Below, piece by piece: positions 53,374 through 62,463 of a DNA stretch of 64,000 nucleotides (positions within the stretch are counted from its first letter, which is position 1; each line of letters starts with the position of its first letter). Made by a program: the position numbers and the translations under genes. The notes under the pieces were generated by a model. The model did not search any database. It saw nothing but the letters and a program-made list of their open reading frames with translations, and was not told where the DNA came from. Source of the stretch: Hymenobacter piscis (GTDB taxonomy: Bacteria > Bacteroidota > Bacteroidia > Cytophagales > Hymenobacteraceae); contig NZ_JAHHZN010000010.1 in NCBI RefSeq assembly GCF_018760735.1, positions 62,001-126,000 of the forward strand, read 5' to 3'.

Positions 53374-53826
53374 AGGGGGGAGAGTAGCATTGGGGGGGGT
53401 GCCGCGTAAACCGCGCCTCCACCGGTGTTATCGTCGATTTCGCCGGCCGGCGGCTCTTCCGCGCCAAGATACGGCTTTGCTGACCGGGTTTTACCAAGCC
53501 TCATCGTGCGCCCTTAACCGGCCGGGGGTGGGTTTCGTTCGATGGCCGCGGCCGGGCGGGCGGCCGGGCGGGCCGAATCTGGCTCCCGGCTTTGCCGCTG
53601 CGGCTCCTTAACTCCTGGACGGCCACTCCACTGGCGGACACCAGGGCGGGGACGAGGGCAGAAGCTTTTTTTTTGGCGGGCCCACCCGCGCCCGACGGGC
53701 TACGGGCGGCGGTTGTCTGTACAGGCGGAACCGCCACAACCACCGCCCGCAGGTTACCGGATTGTTACGCCCGGCCCGGAAAATCCCGTAACTTCCCTGT
53801 TCGTTTCCGGCCCAAACGCCCCGCTC
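53374..53826. other. Intergenic region between divergent desaturase and xdhA
   Basis: About 450 bp without a supported gene. The open frame that runs into xdhA from 53542 has no start support and a low-complexity Arg/Pro/Gly composition. I see a TATCTTGG box (53464-53471) for the desaturase and a poly-T run at 53668-53676. No clear terminator or palindromic element is present. The promoter of xdhA is not obvious; TAACTTCC near 53787 is a poor match. Confidence 0.5.
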
Positions 53827-55299
53827 ATGCTCCAGTTTTACCTCAACGACCAGCTCATCCGCACCGACCAGCCCGCTGGCAGCACCCTGCTCGATTTCGT
53901 GCGCTACCACCAGCACCTGAAAGGCACCAAAATCGGCTGCCGGGAGGGCGACTGCGGGGCCTGCACCGTGCTGGTGGGCGAGCTGCCGGCCGCCGGGGAC
54001 GCTGTAGTGCAGTACCAGTCGATGACCTCCTGCCTGACTCCGCTGGGCAACGCCCACGGCAAGCACGTCGTCACGGTGGAGGGCATCAACGCGGCCCGGG
54101 GCACGCTCACGCCGGTGCAGCAGGCCATTGTGCAGGAAAACGGCTCCCAGTGCGGGTTCTGCACGGTGGGCTTCGTGATGAGCCTCACGGGCCACGCCCT
54201 GAGCGCCCGCCCCAGCACCCCCGATTCGGTGCGGGCCTCCATCGATGGTAACATCTGCCGCTGCACCGGCTACAAGAGCCTGGAGCGCGCCGCCGCCCAC
54301 CTGCACGGGCAGCTCAGCGCCCGCCCCGCCACCGAGGCCGTCCGCTGGCTGGCCGATCAGCAGTTCGTGCCCGCCTACTTCGCCGCCATGCCCGCCCGCC
54401 TGCAAGCCCTGCGCGACGCGGCCGCGGCCGCCGCTACCGGCGGCTCCGAAGCCCCCACCCCGCCCGCCATGCCCGCCCTTAACCCGCTCGATGCCCCGGC
54501 CGCCGCCCGCGCCCGCATCCTGGGCGGCGGCACCGATTTGCTGGTTCAACAGCCCGAGCGCGTGCGGGCCACGCCCGTCGAGCTGGTGTTCGACCAAACC
54601 CACCTGCGCGGCATTCGGCGCGAGGGCGACGTTATCCGGCTGGGGGCGGCCACCACGGCCCAGCAGCTGCTGGAATCGGACGTGATGCTGGCGGTGCTGC
54701 CGGCGCTGCCGCGGTTTCTGAAGCTGGTCAGCAGCACGCCCATCCGCCAGATGGGCACCGTGGCCGGCAACTTCATCAACGCCTCCCCCATCGGCGACCT
54801 GACCATCCTATTCCTGGCCCTGGGGGCCGAAATCGAGCTGGCAGACGCCGCCGGCCAGCGCCGCACCCTGCCCCTGGCCGACCTCTACCTCGGCTACAAG
54901 CAACTGGCCAAAACCGCCGACGAGCAGGTGACCGAAATCCGCTTCCCGGCCCCCGCCGCCGATTCCGATTATTTCAACTTCGAGAAGGTATCCAAGCGCA
55001 CCCACCTCGATATTGCCAGCGTGAACACCGCCGCCTGGCTGCGTCTGGAAGATGGGGTGGTGCAGGCCGCCCGCCTCTCGGCCGGGGGCGTGGGGCCCGT
55101 ACCGATGTTGCTGCCCAAAGCCGCCGCCGCCCTGGTAGGCCAGCCCCTGACCCAGCAAACCCTGCGCCGCGCCCAGGAAGCGGCCCAGCAGGAAATCAGC
55201 CCCATCAGCGACGTGCGCGGCACTGCGCAGTACAAGCGTCTGCTGCTGCGCCAGCTGCTGGAAGCTCACCTGCTGGAACTACGCCTGCTCACCGATTGA
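53827..55299 (+). CDS. xdhA: Xanthine dehydrogenase small subunit (2Fe-2S and FAD domains)
   Basis: A 490-aa protein of XdhA type. An N-terminal ferredoxin-like domain has CREGDCGACTVLVG and a further Cys. The second 2Fe-2S domain has CGFCTVGFVMS and CRCTGYKSL. The FAD domain (about 215-390) has ARILGGGTDLLV and PIRQMGTVAGNFINASPIGD, followed by the CO-dehydrogenase-flavoprotein C-domain. It carries electrons from the molybdenum subunit to NAD+. ATG 53827 is where homology begins. It precedes xdhB by 156 bp, a gap holding a palindromic element (55306-55404). Confidence 0.94.
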   Translation: MLQFYLNDQLIRTDQPAGSTLLDFVRYHQHLKGTKIGCREGDCGACTVLVGELPAAGDAVVQYQSMTSCLTPLGNAHGKHVVTVEGINAARGTLTPVQQAIVQENGSQCGFCTVGFVMSLTGHALSARPSTPDSVRASIDGNICRCTGYKSLERAAAHLHGQLSARPATEAVRWLADQQFVPAYFAAMPARLQALRDAAAAAATGGSEAPTPPAMPALNPLDAPAAARARILGGGTDLLVQQPERVRATPVELVFDQTHLRGIRREGDVIRLGAATTAQQLLESDVMLAVLPALPRFLKLVSSTPIRQMGTVAGNFINASPIGDLTILFLALGAEIELADAAGQRRTLPLADLYLGYKQLAKTADEQVTEIRFPAPAADSDYFNFEKVSKRTHLDIASVNTAAWLRLEDGVVQAARLSAGGVGPVPMLLPKAAAALVGQPLTQQTLRRAQEAAQQEISPISDVRGTAQYKRLLLRQLLEAHLLELRLLTD

Positions 55300-55305
55300 A
55301 CGGCT

Positions 55306-55404
55306 GTAGAGACGCGCCCCTTCGCGTCGCGTCGTTGAACGGCCGCAACTGCCCCGGCTAAAACAACCTCAGTAACAACGAGACGCGAAGGGCCGCTTCT
55401 CTGC
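55306..55404. repeat. Family B element between xdhA and xdhB
   Basis: 99 bp with imperfect arms (GTAGAGACGCG...CGTCGTTGAAC at left, complement ending CTTCTCTGC at right). It occupies most of the xdhA-xdhB gap. Confidence 0.75.
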
Positions 55405-55455
55405 CGCCACCCGGTCGCTTCCCTCATTCGCTCATTCACTCAGTCACTTTCCCCC

Positions 55456-57756
55456 GTGAACCACCTCGACCCCATCCGCCACGTGCGCGGCGAATCGCAG
55501 TACCTCGACGACGTGCCCGAGCAGCACGGCACCCTGTACGCGGCCGTGGTGGAGTCGCCGCTGGCCCACGGGCGGCTGCTGGCCGTGGATGCCTCGGCGG
55601 CCCTGGCGCTGCCCGGGGTGGTGCGCATCATCCTGGCCGCCGACATTCCCGGCACCAACCAGATTGGCGGCATCGTGCCCGATGAGCCCCTGCTGGCCGA
55701 GGGCCACGTGCACTTCCGGGGCCAGCCGGTGGCCCTGGTGCTGGCCGAATCGGAGCACGCCGCCCACGCCGCCCTGGCCCACGTGCGGGTGGAGGTAGAG
55801 CCGCTGCCCGTCATCACCGACCCGCGGGTGGCTGCCGCCCAGGGCGAGCTGCTGGTGCCCCCGCGCACCTTCCGGATCGGGGATTCCGAAGCGGCCTGGG
55901 CCGGGTGCGCCCACGTGTTCGAGGGTGTGGCCGAGTCGGGCGGGCAGGAGCACCTGTACATCGAAACCCAGGGCGCCTACGCCTTCCCGACGGAAATGGG
56001 CGGGGTGCGCATCGTGTCCTCCACCCAGGGACCCACGGCCGTGCAGCGCCACACGGCCCACGTGCTGGGCCTGGGCATGCACCAGGTGGAAGTGGACGTG
56101 ACCCGCCTTGGGGGCGGTTTCGGGGGCAAGGAAGACCAGGCCACGCCCTGGGGCGCGCTGGCCGCCCTGGGCGCCTTCCTGACCCGCCGCCCGGTGAAGC
56201 TGGTGCTCGACCGCATGGCCGACATGCGCATGACCGGCAAGCGCCACCCCTACTCGTCCGACTTCAAAATCGGGCTCGATGCCGACCTGAAGATTGTGGC
56301 CTACGAAGCCACGTTCTACCAGAACGGCGGGGCCGCCGCCGACCTTTCGCCGGCCGTGCTGGAGCGCACCCTCTTCCACTGCACCAATACCTACTTCATC
56401 CCGAACGTGACGGCCACGGCCTACAGCTGCCGCACCAACCTGCCCCCCAACACCGCCTTCCGGGGCTTCGGCGGGCCCCAGGGCATGTTCGTGATAGAGT
56501 CGGCCCTGGCCTGCGCGGCCGAGCGCCTGGGCGTGCCCACCACCGACATTCAGCGCCGCAACCTGCTGCGCGAGGGCGACCTGTTTCCCTACCGCCAGCC
56601 GGCCGAGCTCTGCCACGCCGGGCAAGCCTGGGATACGGCCGCCCAGCGCTTCGATTTGCCGGCCCGCCGCCGGGCCGTGGACGAGTTCAACCGCACGCAT
56701 ACCCGTCACAAGCAGGGCCTGGCCGTGATGCCCATCTGCTTCGGCATCTCGTTCACCAAAACGGCCATGAACCAGGCCCGGGCCCTGGTCCACATCTACA
56801 CCGACGGCTCGGTGGGCGTGAGCACCGGGGCGGTGGAAATGGGCCAGGGTGTGAACACCAAAATTGCCCAGGTGGCCGCCCGCACCCTGGGTATCGGCTT
56901 GCATCGCATCAAGGTGGAAAGCACCAACACCACCCGCGTGGCCAACACCTCCCCCTCGGCCGCCTCCGCCACCGCCGACCTCAACGGCAAGGCCACCGAG
57001 CTGGCCTGCCGGGCCCTGCGGGAGCGAATCCTGCGCCTGGCCTCCACCGAGCTAAGCCTGGACTACGAGGGCATGCACATCGAAAACGAACAGGTGCTGG
57101 CCGCCGGCAAACCCGCCGATTCGACCTGGGAGAAGCTGGTGTCGGCGGCCTACTGGCAGCGGGTGAGTCTGAGCGAAAGCGCCCACTACGCCACCCCCGA
57201 CCTCCACTTCGACGCCACCACCAACCAGGGCTACCCCTTCGCCTACCACGTGTACGGCACGGCCCTGACCACCGTGACGGTGGACTGCCTGCGCGGCACC
57301 TACACCGTGGACGCGGTGCAGATTGCCCACGACTTCGGCCAGAGCCTCAACCCCCAGGTGGATCTGGGCCAGATTGAGGGCGGCGCGGTGCAGGGCATCG
57401 GCTGGATGACCCTGGAAGAGCTGGTCTACAACGACGAAGGCCGCCTGCTGAGCAACTCGCTCAACGCCTACAAAATCCCGGACCTGTACTCGGTGCCCCC
57501 GGTGCTCGACGTGCATTTCCTCGATACGCCGGGCCACCCGCGGGCGGTGCTGCGCTCCAAAGCCGTGGGCGAGCCCCCGCTCATGTACGGCATCGGCGCC
57601 TACTTCGCCCTCCGCGACGCAGTGCGGGCCTTCAACCCGAATTCCACCATTGCTTTCTCCGCGCCGATGACGCCGGAAAAGGTGCTGGTGAATCTGTACC
57701 CGGAGTTTGTGGGGACGGGGGAAGGGGCGGTAGTGGCACGGTGTGGATTGTTATGA
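55456..57756 (+). CDS. xdhB: Xanthine dehydrogenase molybdopterin-binding subunit
   Basis: A 766-aa catalytic subunit starting at GTG. HVRGESQYLDDVP opens the family fold; GGFGGKEDQA binds the cofactor; FRGFGGPQGMF carries the substrate Arg. The catalytic Glu lies in AVGEPPLMYGIGAYFALRDA near the C-terminus. The molybdopterin-contact GAVEMGQGVNTK is also present. With XdhA it oxidises hypoxanthine/xanthine to urate. Full length for the XdhB type. XdhC, needed for cofactor sulfuration, is 2.1 kb downstream, beyond two unrelated genes. Confidence 0.95.
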   Translation: MNHLDPIRHVRGESQYLDDVPEQHGTLYAAVVESPLAHGRLLAVDASAALALPGVVRIILAADIPGTNQIGGIVPDEPLLAEGHVHFRGQPVALVLAESEHAAHAALAHVRVEVEPLPVITDPRVAAAQGELLVPPRTFRIGDSEAAWAGCAHVFEGVAESGGQEHLYIETQGAYAFPTEMGGVRIVSSTQGPTAVQRHTAHVLGLGMHQVEVDVTRLGGGFGGKEDQATPWGALAALGAFLTRRPVKLVLDRMADMRMTGKRHPYSSDFKIGLDADLKIVAYEATFYQNGGAAADLSPAVLERTLFHCTNTYFIPNVTATAYSCRTNLPPNTAFRGFGGPQGMFVIESALACAAERLGVPTTDIQRRNLLREGDLFPYRQPAELCHAGQAWDTAAQRFDLPARRRAVDEFNRTHTRHKQGLAVMPICFGISFTKTAMNQARALVHIYTDGSVGVSTGAVEMGQGVNTKIAQVAARTLGIGLHRIKVESTNTTRVANTSPSAASATADLNGKATELACRALRERILRLASTELSLDYEGMHIENEQVLAAGKPADSTWEKLVSAAYWQRVSLSESAHYATPDLHFDATTNQGYPFAYHVYGTALTTVTVDCLRGTYTVDAVQIAHDFGQSLNPQVDLGQIEGGAVQGIGWMTLEELVYNDEGRLLSNSLNAYKIPDLYSVPPVLDVHFLDTPGHPRAVLRSKAVGEPPLMYGIGAYFALRDAVRAFNPNSTIAFSAPMTPEKVLVNLYPEFVGTGEGAVVARCGLL

Positions 57757-57920
57757 TTCACTTACGCTAAAAATGCAGTTTTACTGACAAAAGCCACTGA
57801 GCGAGTAAGTCAAATTTCAAGGTTAATTTTAGGGTTGTGTGTCTTCGCTTTTTATTTATGGTTCATTCTTAAGTTACATAGCGCACTAAACTTCAACTGC
57901 AATTAATTTTCATAAACCTT

Positions 57921-59114
57921 ATGATTTATCTGTACAAAAAGAGCATTTTACAGCTTCTTGCCATGCTCCACGAAGCCAGAAAGTCACCTTATAAAAGTAT
58001 AAACAAATGGCTCATTCTACAAGAAATATTAATAAAGCGAATAATCTATGTAGAAAACAATATAAGAAAAGCTAAAAGCATAGTTTCAGAATTAAATAAA
58101 CTTAGAAAAGATCCTGTAAACAGACTTAGCAAAGATGATTCTTTGAAAGCAAAGGAAAATACAAAGAATTCAAAATACAATATTGATGAATACAGATTTA
58201 TTCTAAAAATTTATAAAAGCATTGGAGATGGTATTGCATTTACATTTTTGCATAAATTCGATATAAAACCGCAAAATTTCAAAGAATCTCCAGGATTTAT
58301 ATCCGAAAAATCCGGCATTAAAAAAGAGAAGCAATATATGAGATATGCATTTAAAAATGGAATCATTGCCATTTTTAATGACATTACATCTACACTGAAG
58401 TATGCAGATTTAATCTTGATTACACCAGAAGGACCGTTAGTTGTTGAGTCAAAGACAAGCAATAATGACAACCTCCGAATTCAAAGACAAGAAGCAAACA
58501 CCAAAAAAATATTTGACTACTTAAGCAATGATACTGCGGATGAGCTTTATGGCATAAATGGAAAAATACGCAGAATTGAGCCCAGCTCGCATGAAATAAA
58601 TTACACCAAGAACCTTAACAAGGTTATTGCAAAGGCCTACAACCAAACTTATTCTTACAGTAAAGTAGAAGATGGTGTTGTTTTCTTAGCGACATTCACA
58701 GAATTTACAGAATCAACTTTGGGAAATATTATAAAGGCCTCAAATCTAACTATACCATTCGCATTTTATTTAAATGCAGCTAAGTTTACAGAGCAAGGGT
58801 ACACTCCATTTTCCATAATATTTAACAATCCAAATACATATTGGAGTTTTTTACAAGGAGAATTAATTATAATTATATTTATAGATTTTTCTGTCATTGA
58901 GAGAATTTCCTTAGCTAATGGCTTCACCGTTCAGCGCTCTAATCATCCTAACTGGGCGTTCGAATTCAAATCAGTTGACCCCGATAGTAAAGTCAAGCAG
59001 TTTAACATGTCTGAGCATTATTTTTTCCGCTCATTTATGGAAATGGTTTCTGTTGAATGGCTATTAACACAGGCATTCAGTATCCAGAAACGAGCACATG
59101 AAGCCAATAGTTGA
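57921..59114 (+). CDS. AT-rich orphan protein with PD-(D/E)XK-like nuclease motif
   Basis: A 397-aa protein of unrecognised family, strikingly AT-rich and Lys/Ile/Asn-rich inside a GC-rich locus, so probably acquired horizontally. The N-terminal ~95 residues are helical and basic. In the middle, YADLILITPEGPLVVESKTS has the Asp163...Glu176-x-Lys178 spacing of a PD-(D/E)XK core. It is followed by a helix with RQEANTKKIFDYL, as in restriction-like nucleases. The C-terminal half (200-397) is not assigned. No partner methylase, helicase or toxin/antitoxin is adjacent. A stand-alone defence or DNA-repair nuclease is the best guess; the motif call rests on pattern only. Confidence 0.6.
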   Translation: MIYLYKKSILQLLAMLHEARKSPYKSINKWLILQEILIKRIIYVENNIRKAKSIVSELNKLRKDPVNRLSKDDSLKAKENTKNSKYNIDEYRFILKIYKSIGDGIAFTFLHKFDIKPQNFKESPGFISEKSGIKKEKQYMRYAFKNGIIAIFNDITSTLKYADLILITPEGPLVVESKTSNNDNLRIQRQEANTKKIFDYLSNDTADELYGINGKIRRIEPSSHEINYTKNLNKVIAKAYNQTYSYSKVEDGVVFLATFTEFTESTLGNIIKASNLTIPFAFYLNAAKFTEQGYTPFSIIFNNPNTYWSFLQGELIIIIFIDFSVIERISLANGFTVQRSNHPNWAFEFKSVDPDSKVKQFNMSEHYFFRSFMEMVSVEWLLTQAFSIQKRAHEANS

Positions 59115-59153
59115 TTTTCTTTTATCGAAAACAATGAGATTATAAAGTATTTC

Positions 59154-59208
59154 TGTAACAAGAAAAGAGGCTGAAGCTCCCGTAGCTTCAGCCTCTTTTC
59201 TTGTTACA
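59154..59208 (+). terminator. Strong hairpin terminator after the AT-rich orphan
   Basis: A perfect 25-bp stem (59154-59178 with 59184-59208, loop 5) ending in TTTTCTTGTTACA, 39 bp after the stop of 57921-59114. It would isolate the orphan from the downstream membrane protein and xdhC. Confidence 0.85.
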
Positions 59209-59291
59209 GCAGCGCAGGACTTTGGGGAAGGAGTTAAACGGGCGCGGGCCGATTTGTTAGGCCGCTCCTATGACGCCGGCCCAGGTTCCCG

Positions 59292-59299
59292 TACTTTTG
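59292..59299 (+). promoter_or_regulatory. -7 box TACTTTTG for the small membrane protein
   Basis: Perfect TAnnTTTG match, 31 bp before the TTG start at 59331; probably also serves xdhC. Confidence 0.6.
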
Positions 59300-59330
59300 C
59301 CCCCCCGAATTTACGACCATCCCACCCCGC

Positions 59331-59828
59331 TTGCCACTCACCCACCCCACCCAGCTCCGCGACACGCTCCGTGGCTTCCTGATTTACGCCGCCGGCGACA
59401 CCGTGGCCGCCCTGCTGCTCCACGAATTCTCTTGGACCCGTCTGCTGGGTATGGCCCTCATTGGGGGCCTGCTGTACTCGGTGGAGGTGCCCGCCTACTT
59501 CCGCTGGATTGACCGCCGCCTGCCGTCCTCGCCCGGGGCCGGCCGGGGCCGCAAGTGGGGCCGGGCGGCCCTGTCGCTGGTGTACTTCAACCCCCTCTGG
59601 ATTGCCCGCCACTTCCTGTTCCTGCGCCTGTGCAGCGGCCACCCCGAGCAGATTACCCTGGCACTGCTGCCCCTGGCCACCCGCTCCTTCCTGCTCAACG
59701 CGCCCGTGGCCCTGCTGGTGAACTACTACATCCAGAACCGGGTGGCCCCGGAGTGGCGCTTCGTGGCCAGCGCCCTGTTCTCGGGCATCATGGCCGTCTA
59801 TTACGCCCTGAGCGCGGCCTGGCTTTAA
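59331..59828 (+). CDS. Small membrane protein, possibly Mpv17/PMP22-like
   Basis: A 165-aa protein with a probable TTG start 31 bp after a TACTTTTG box (59292-59299). Three or four hydrophobic segments (about 12-48, 70-90, 105-130, 140-165) are separated by a basic loop (52-78, RRLPSS...GRGRKWGR). The arrangement RGFLIYAAGDTVAALLL and GLLYSVEVPAYFRWIDRRLP recalls the Mpv17/PMP22 family, but the match is weak by eye. It lies between the AT-rich orphan and xdhC, 67 bp before xdhC, and may be cotranscribed with it. Confidence 0.55.
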   Translation: MPLTHPTQLRDTLRGFLIYAAGDTVAALLLHEFSWTRLLGMALIGGLLYSVEVPAYFRWIDRRLPSSPGAGRGRKWGRAALSLVYFNPLWIARHFLFLRLCSGHPEQITLALLPLATRSFLLNAPVALLVNYYIQNRVAPEWRFVASALFSGIMAVYYALSAAWL

Positions 59829-59895
59829 TATTGGGGGGCAACAGCGGACAAAAGAACAACCGCAGAAGTCAATTAAACATTTAATTCCTACTATA

Positions 59896-60921
59896 TTGCC
59901 GGGGCAAGAACTACTGCCCGTTACGCTTAGTTATTCTCCCGTGGATATCCTCACTGCCTCCCCCCCGGCCCCGCGCGACCTGCTCGTCTGGCAACACGCC
60001 GCGGCCAGCCTGCGGGCGGGCATTCCGGTGGCCCTGCTGTGCGTGCTCAACAGCGTGGGCAGCAGCCCGGGGCGGCAGGGCTTCAAGATGAGCGTGACGG
60101 CAGTCAGCTTGGCCGGCTCCGTCGGGGGCGGCATCATGGAGCACAAATTCGTGGAAAAAGCCCGGGCCCTGCTGCGGCTGCCCGAAGCCCCGCCCGAGGT
60201 GCGCCATCAGGTACACCGCCGCGAAGCCCCGGCCGACCGCTCGGGCCTGATCTGCTCGGGCGAGCAGTGGATTCTGGTGCTGCCCCTGCGCCCCGCCGAC
60301 CTGCCCCTGACGCTGGAGCTCCAGCAGCGGCTGCGCACCCACCAGCCGGGCCGGCTCCGGCTCTCGGCCGCCCACCGCCTCCAGGTGCTCGACCCCGAAC
60401 CGGCTGCCCCCGCCCTGCACCTGGGCCCCGACTGGCACTACACCGAGCCGCTGGGCTTCCGCGACCAGGTGACCATTGTGGGCGGCGGGCACGTGGCCCT
60501 GGCGCTTTCGCGGGTGCTGGCCTCCCTGGAGTTCGAGCTAACGGTGCTCGATGACCGCCCCGGCCTCAATACCCACCTCTACAACCCCTTCGCCCACCAC
60601 AAGCGCATTGTGCACTACGACGCGCTGGAGCAGGAAATCAGCCCCGGGCCCCACCACTACGTTATTCTGATGACCTTCGGCTACCGCTCCGACCTGCTGG
60701 CCCTGCGCCGGCTGCTGCCGCTGCCGGTGCGCTACCTGGGCGTGATGGGCAGCGCCAGCAAGATTGCGGAGCTGCTGGCCAGCCTGCGCGCCGAGGGCGT
60801 GCCGGAGGCCACCCTGGCCCGCCTGCACGCCCCCATCGGGCTGGCCATTCACAGCCGCACCCCGGAGGAAATTGCCATCAGCGTGGCTGCCGAACTTATT
60901 CGGGAACGGAACACGCCCTGA
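59896..60921 (+). CDS. xdhC: XdhC/CoxI family molybdenum cofactor insertion/sulfuration factor
   Basis: A 341-aa protein. The XdhC/CoxI N-domain has VALLCVLNSVGSSPGRQG and GSVGGGIMEHKFVE. A C-terminal Rossmann domain has VTIVGGGHVALALSRVL and VLDDRP, and the ending has GVMGSASKIAELLASL and PIGLAIHSRTPEEIAISVAAE. XdhC binds molybdenum cofactor, protects its sulfurated form and delivers it to XdhB. Start is TTG 59896; GTG 59941 is an equally good alternative that still keeps the whole domain. It follows the xdhAB genes after two inserted genes. Confidence 0.9.
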   Translation: MPGQELLPVTLSYSPVDILTASPPAPRDLLVWQHAAASLRAGIPVALLCVLNSVGSSPGRQGFKMSVTAVSLAGSVGGGIMEHKFVEKARALLRLPEAPPEVRHQVHRREAPADRSGLICSGEQWILVLPLRPADLPLTLELQQRLRTHQPGRLRLSAAHRLQVLDPEPAAPALHLGPDWHYTEPLGFRDQVTIVGGGHVALALSRVLASLEFELTVLDDRPGLNTHLYNPFAHHKRIVHYDALEQEISPGPHHYVILMTFGYRSDLLALRRLLPLPVRYLGVMGSASKIAELLASLRAEGVPEATLARLHAPIGLAIHSRTPEEIAISVAAELIRERNTP

Positions 60922-60977
60922 CTGTGCCAACGGCCAGCCGGCGTGTTTTTCCAACTACCGATTGCGGATATCCACTG

Positions 60978-61087
60978 AACGATGTAGAAACGCGACCCTT
61001 CGCGTCTCGGCGTTGCTGATGTTGTTTATTCGCCCCACTGCCTGCCGTTCCGTGCCGAGACGCGAAGGGTCGCGTCTCTACATCGTT
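60978..61087. repeat. Family B element with 34-bp arms
   Basis: Arms 60978-61011 and 61054-61087 match at 33 of 34 positions (AACGATGTAGAnACGCGACC start). Lies between the convergent xdhC and DUF4136 genes. Confidence 0.92.
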
Positions 61088-61096
61088 TAGCTTCCA

Positions 61097-61705
61097 CTAA
61101 TCCTCGTAATCGGTGCCCCCGTTGTTCTGGCCGTTGAGGTAGCCGGCCGTGAAGACGTGGTACTGATCGAAGATGGAGCGCACGGACCGGCGCAGCACTA
61201 CTTCGCCCTGAGGACCGGCCGGCACGCTTACGCCGGACGCGTAACCGTTCCAGACGGCCCGGTTGGTGCGGTTGTCGATGAGCGTTACCAGCAGCGTGCC
61301 TTCGGCGAGCAGCAGGCGCACGGGCTGGTAGCCCTTGCGGTTTTCCTTGGGCGTATCGTCCTCCTCGGTGCTGCCGTTCTTGACCCAGGTCGTGAAATCG
61401 TCCTGGGAGTAGCCGCGGAAGTGCATGTCGCCCTCGAAGAGACGGAAGTTCACCAGCAGATCGGGGCGGCGGCGGGCGGCGTGGTAGCCCTGCACCTTCA
61501 GGCGGGTACGGATGGCGTCGCGCACGGCCGCCCCCAGGCGGCTGGTATCGGAATTGATGCCGTCACCACTGATGAACTCGTAGGTGCGGTAGCGCCGGAA
61601 CTGCCCGGCGTAACTGTAGTCTGATTCCACCCGCGCCTCCCGCGACATCAGGCAACCCGACAGCAGCAGACTCGCTCCCGCCGCCAACGTAAACGTCCAT
61701 TTCAT
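61097..61705 (-). CDS. DUF4136 lipoprotein
   Basis: A 202-aa protein. A lipoprotein signal (LLLSGCL, Cys18) is followed by the DUF4136 pattern: VESDYSYAGQFRRYRTYEF, IRTRLKVQGYHAARRRPDLLVNF, EGTLLVTLIDNRTNRAVWNGYASG. This domain is common in envelope lipoproteins of unknown function. The stop lies 10 bp from the palindromic element 60978-61087, which separates it from the convergent xdhC. Confidence 0.85.
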   Translation of the reverse strand: MKWTFTLAAGASLLLSGCLMSREARVESDYSYAGQFRRYRTYEFISGDGINSDTSRLGAAVRDAIRTRLKVQGYHAARRRPDLLVNFRLFEGDMHFRGYSQDDFTTWVKNGSTEEDDTPKENRKGYQPVRLLLAEGTLLVTLIDNRTNRAVWNGYASGVSVPAGPQGEVVLRRSVRSIFDQYHVFTAGYLNGQNNGGTDYED

Positions 61706-61860
61706 AAGCCCTGAAAAACTAAGTGAGTCGTACTACCTAAGCTACGAAACTCAGCGGGCTTATCGACTGACTGTCAGGGCAAAAAATCTGGTCTTTTTTA
61801 ACGCGCCCTGCCCGGCGGCGGGTACGCGGCCTGTAATGGCTGCCGGGCACCCGTCCGTAC

Positions 61861-62322
61861 TTATTCCGCTGCCAACTGCTTTTCGAGCACGATGGTGAGG
61901 CCGCGCGGGCCCTGCACCGTCCCGATGATGTCGAAGCCGTGGCGCAGGTTGAGCAGCAGCATGGCGCGCCAGCGATTGTAGGTATGGGTGCGCACGGCGC
62001 GGTAGCCCTGCTCCCGGGCCCAGGCGTGCTGGCGGCCCAGCAGCCCGGCGGCCAGCCCCCGCCCCCGGAACGCCGGCCGCACGCCGCCCAGCCAGCTGTA
62101 ATAGTGCCCCGGCTGACGCTCGTAGCCCAGCTTACAGCCCACCAACTGCCCGGCGTGTTCCACCAGCCAGGCCTGCACCGGCTGGCGCTGCTGCTGGTAG
62201 CGCAGGTCAGCGAGCCACTCGGCCACGGTCGTATCGGGAAACAGTTGCTGCAGCAGCCCCGCCAGTAACAGCTGGTCAGATTCGGCCGCGAGGCTGGGCA
62301 GGAAGTGGAACGTGGGAGTCAT
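61861..62322 (-). CDS. GNAT family N-acetyltransferase
   Basis: A 153-aa GNAT protein. The central AGQLVGCKLGYERQPGHYYSW precedes the acetyl-CoA-binding GVRPAFRGRGLAAGLLGRQHAWAREQ (motif A, R-x-x-G-R/G-x-G/A as RGRGLA), then VRTHTYNRWRAMLLLNLRHGF. Substrate unknown. A monocistronic gene, with 155 bp of gene-free sequence downstream toward the DUF4136 gene. Confidence 0.85.
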   Translation of the reverse strand: MTPTFHFLPSLAAESDQLLLAGLLQQLFPDTTVAEWLADLRYQQQRQPVQAWLVEHAGQLVGCKLGYERQPGHYYSWLGGVRPAFRGRGLAAGLLGRQHAWAREQGYRAVRTHTYNRWRAMLLLNLRHGFDIIGTVQGPRGLTIVLEKQLAAE

Positions 62323-62359
62323 GCACGAGAGGTTAGGCGCACTTGCTTTTGAATAGCAT

Positions 62360-62372
62360 TGCTAACGTTTTG
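62360..62372 (+). repeat. 13-bp direct repeat, left of the AT-rich membrane protein
   Basis: TGCTAACGTTTTG, followed by CAGCTACCCGAAGG and, 52 bp later, its imperfect complement CCTTTTGGGTAGGTGCTG. Confidence 0.6.
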
Positions 62373-62463
62373 CAGCTACCCGAAGGGTGAGACTTTTACC
62401 ACAAAACTGTCTTTGGAACACGAGACCCCGCCTTTTGGGTAGGTGCTGTTGCCAGTAGTATTT

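Noticed and set aside
62340..62460. Integron attC site
   Set aside because: Only part of the core and a partial inverted arrangement can be matched by eye, and no integrase is present; kept only as a flagged direct repeat.
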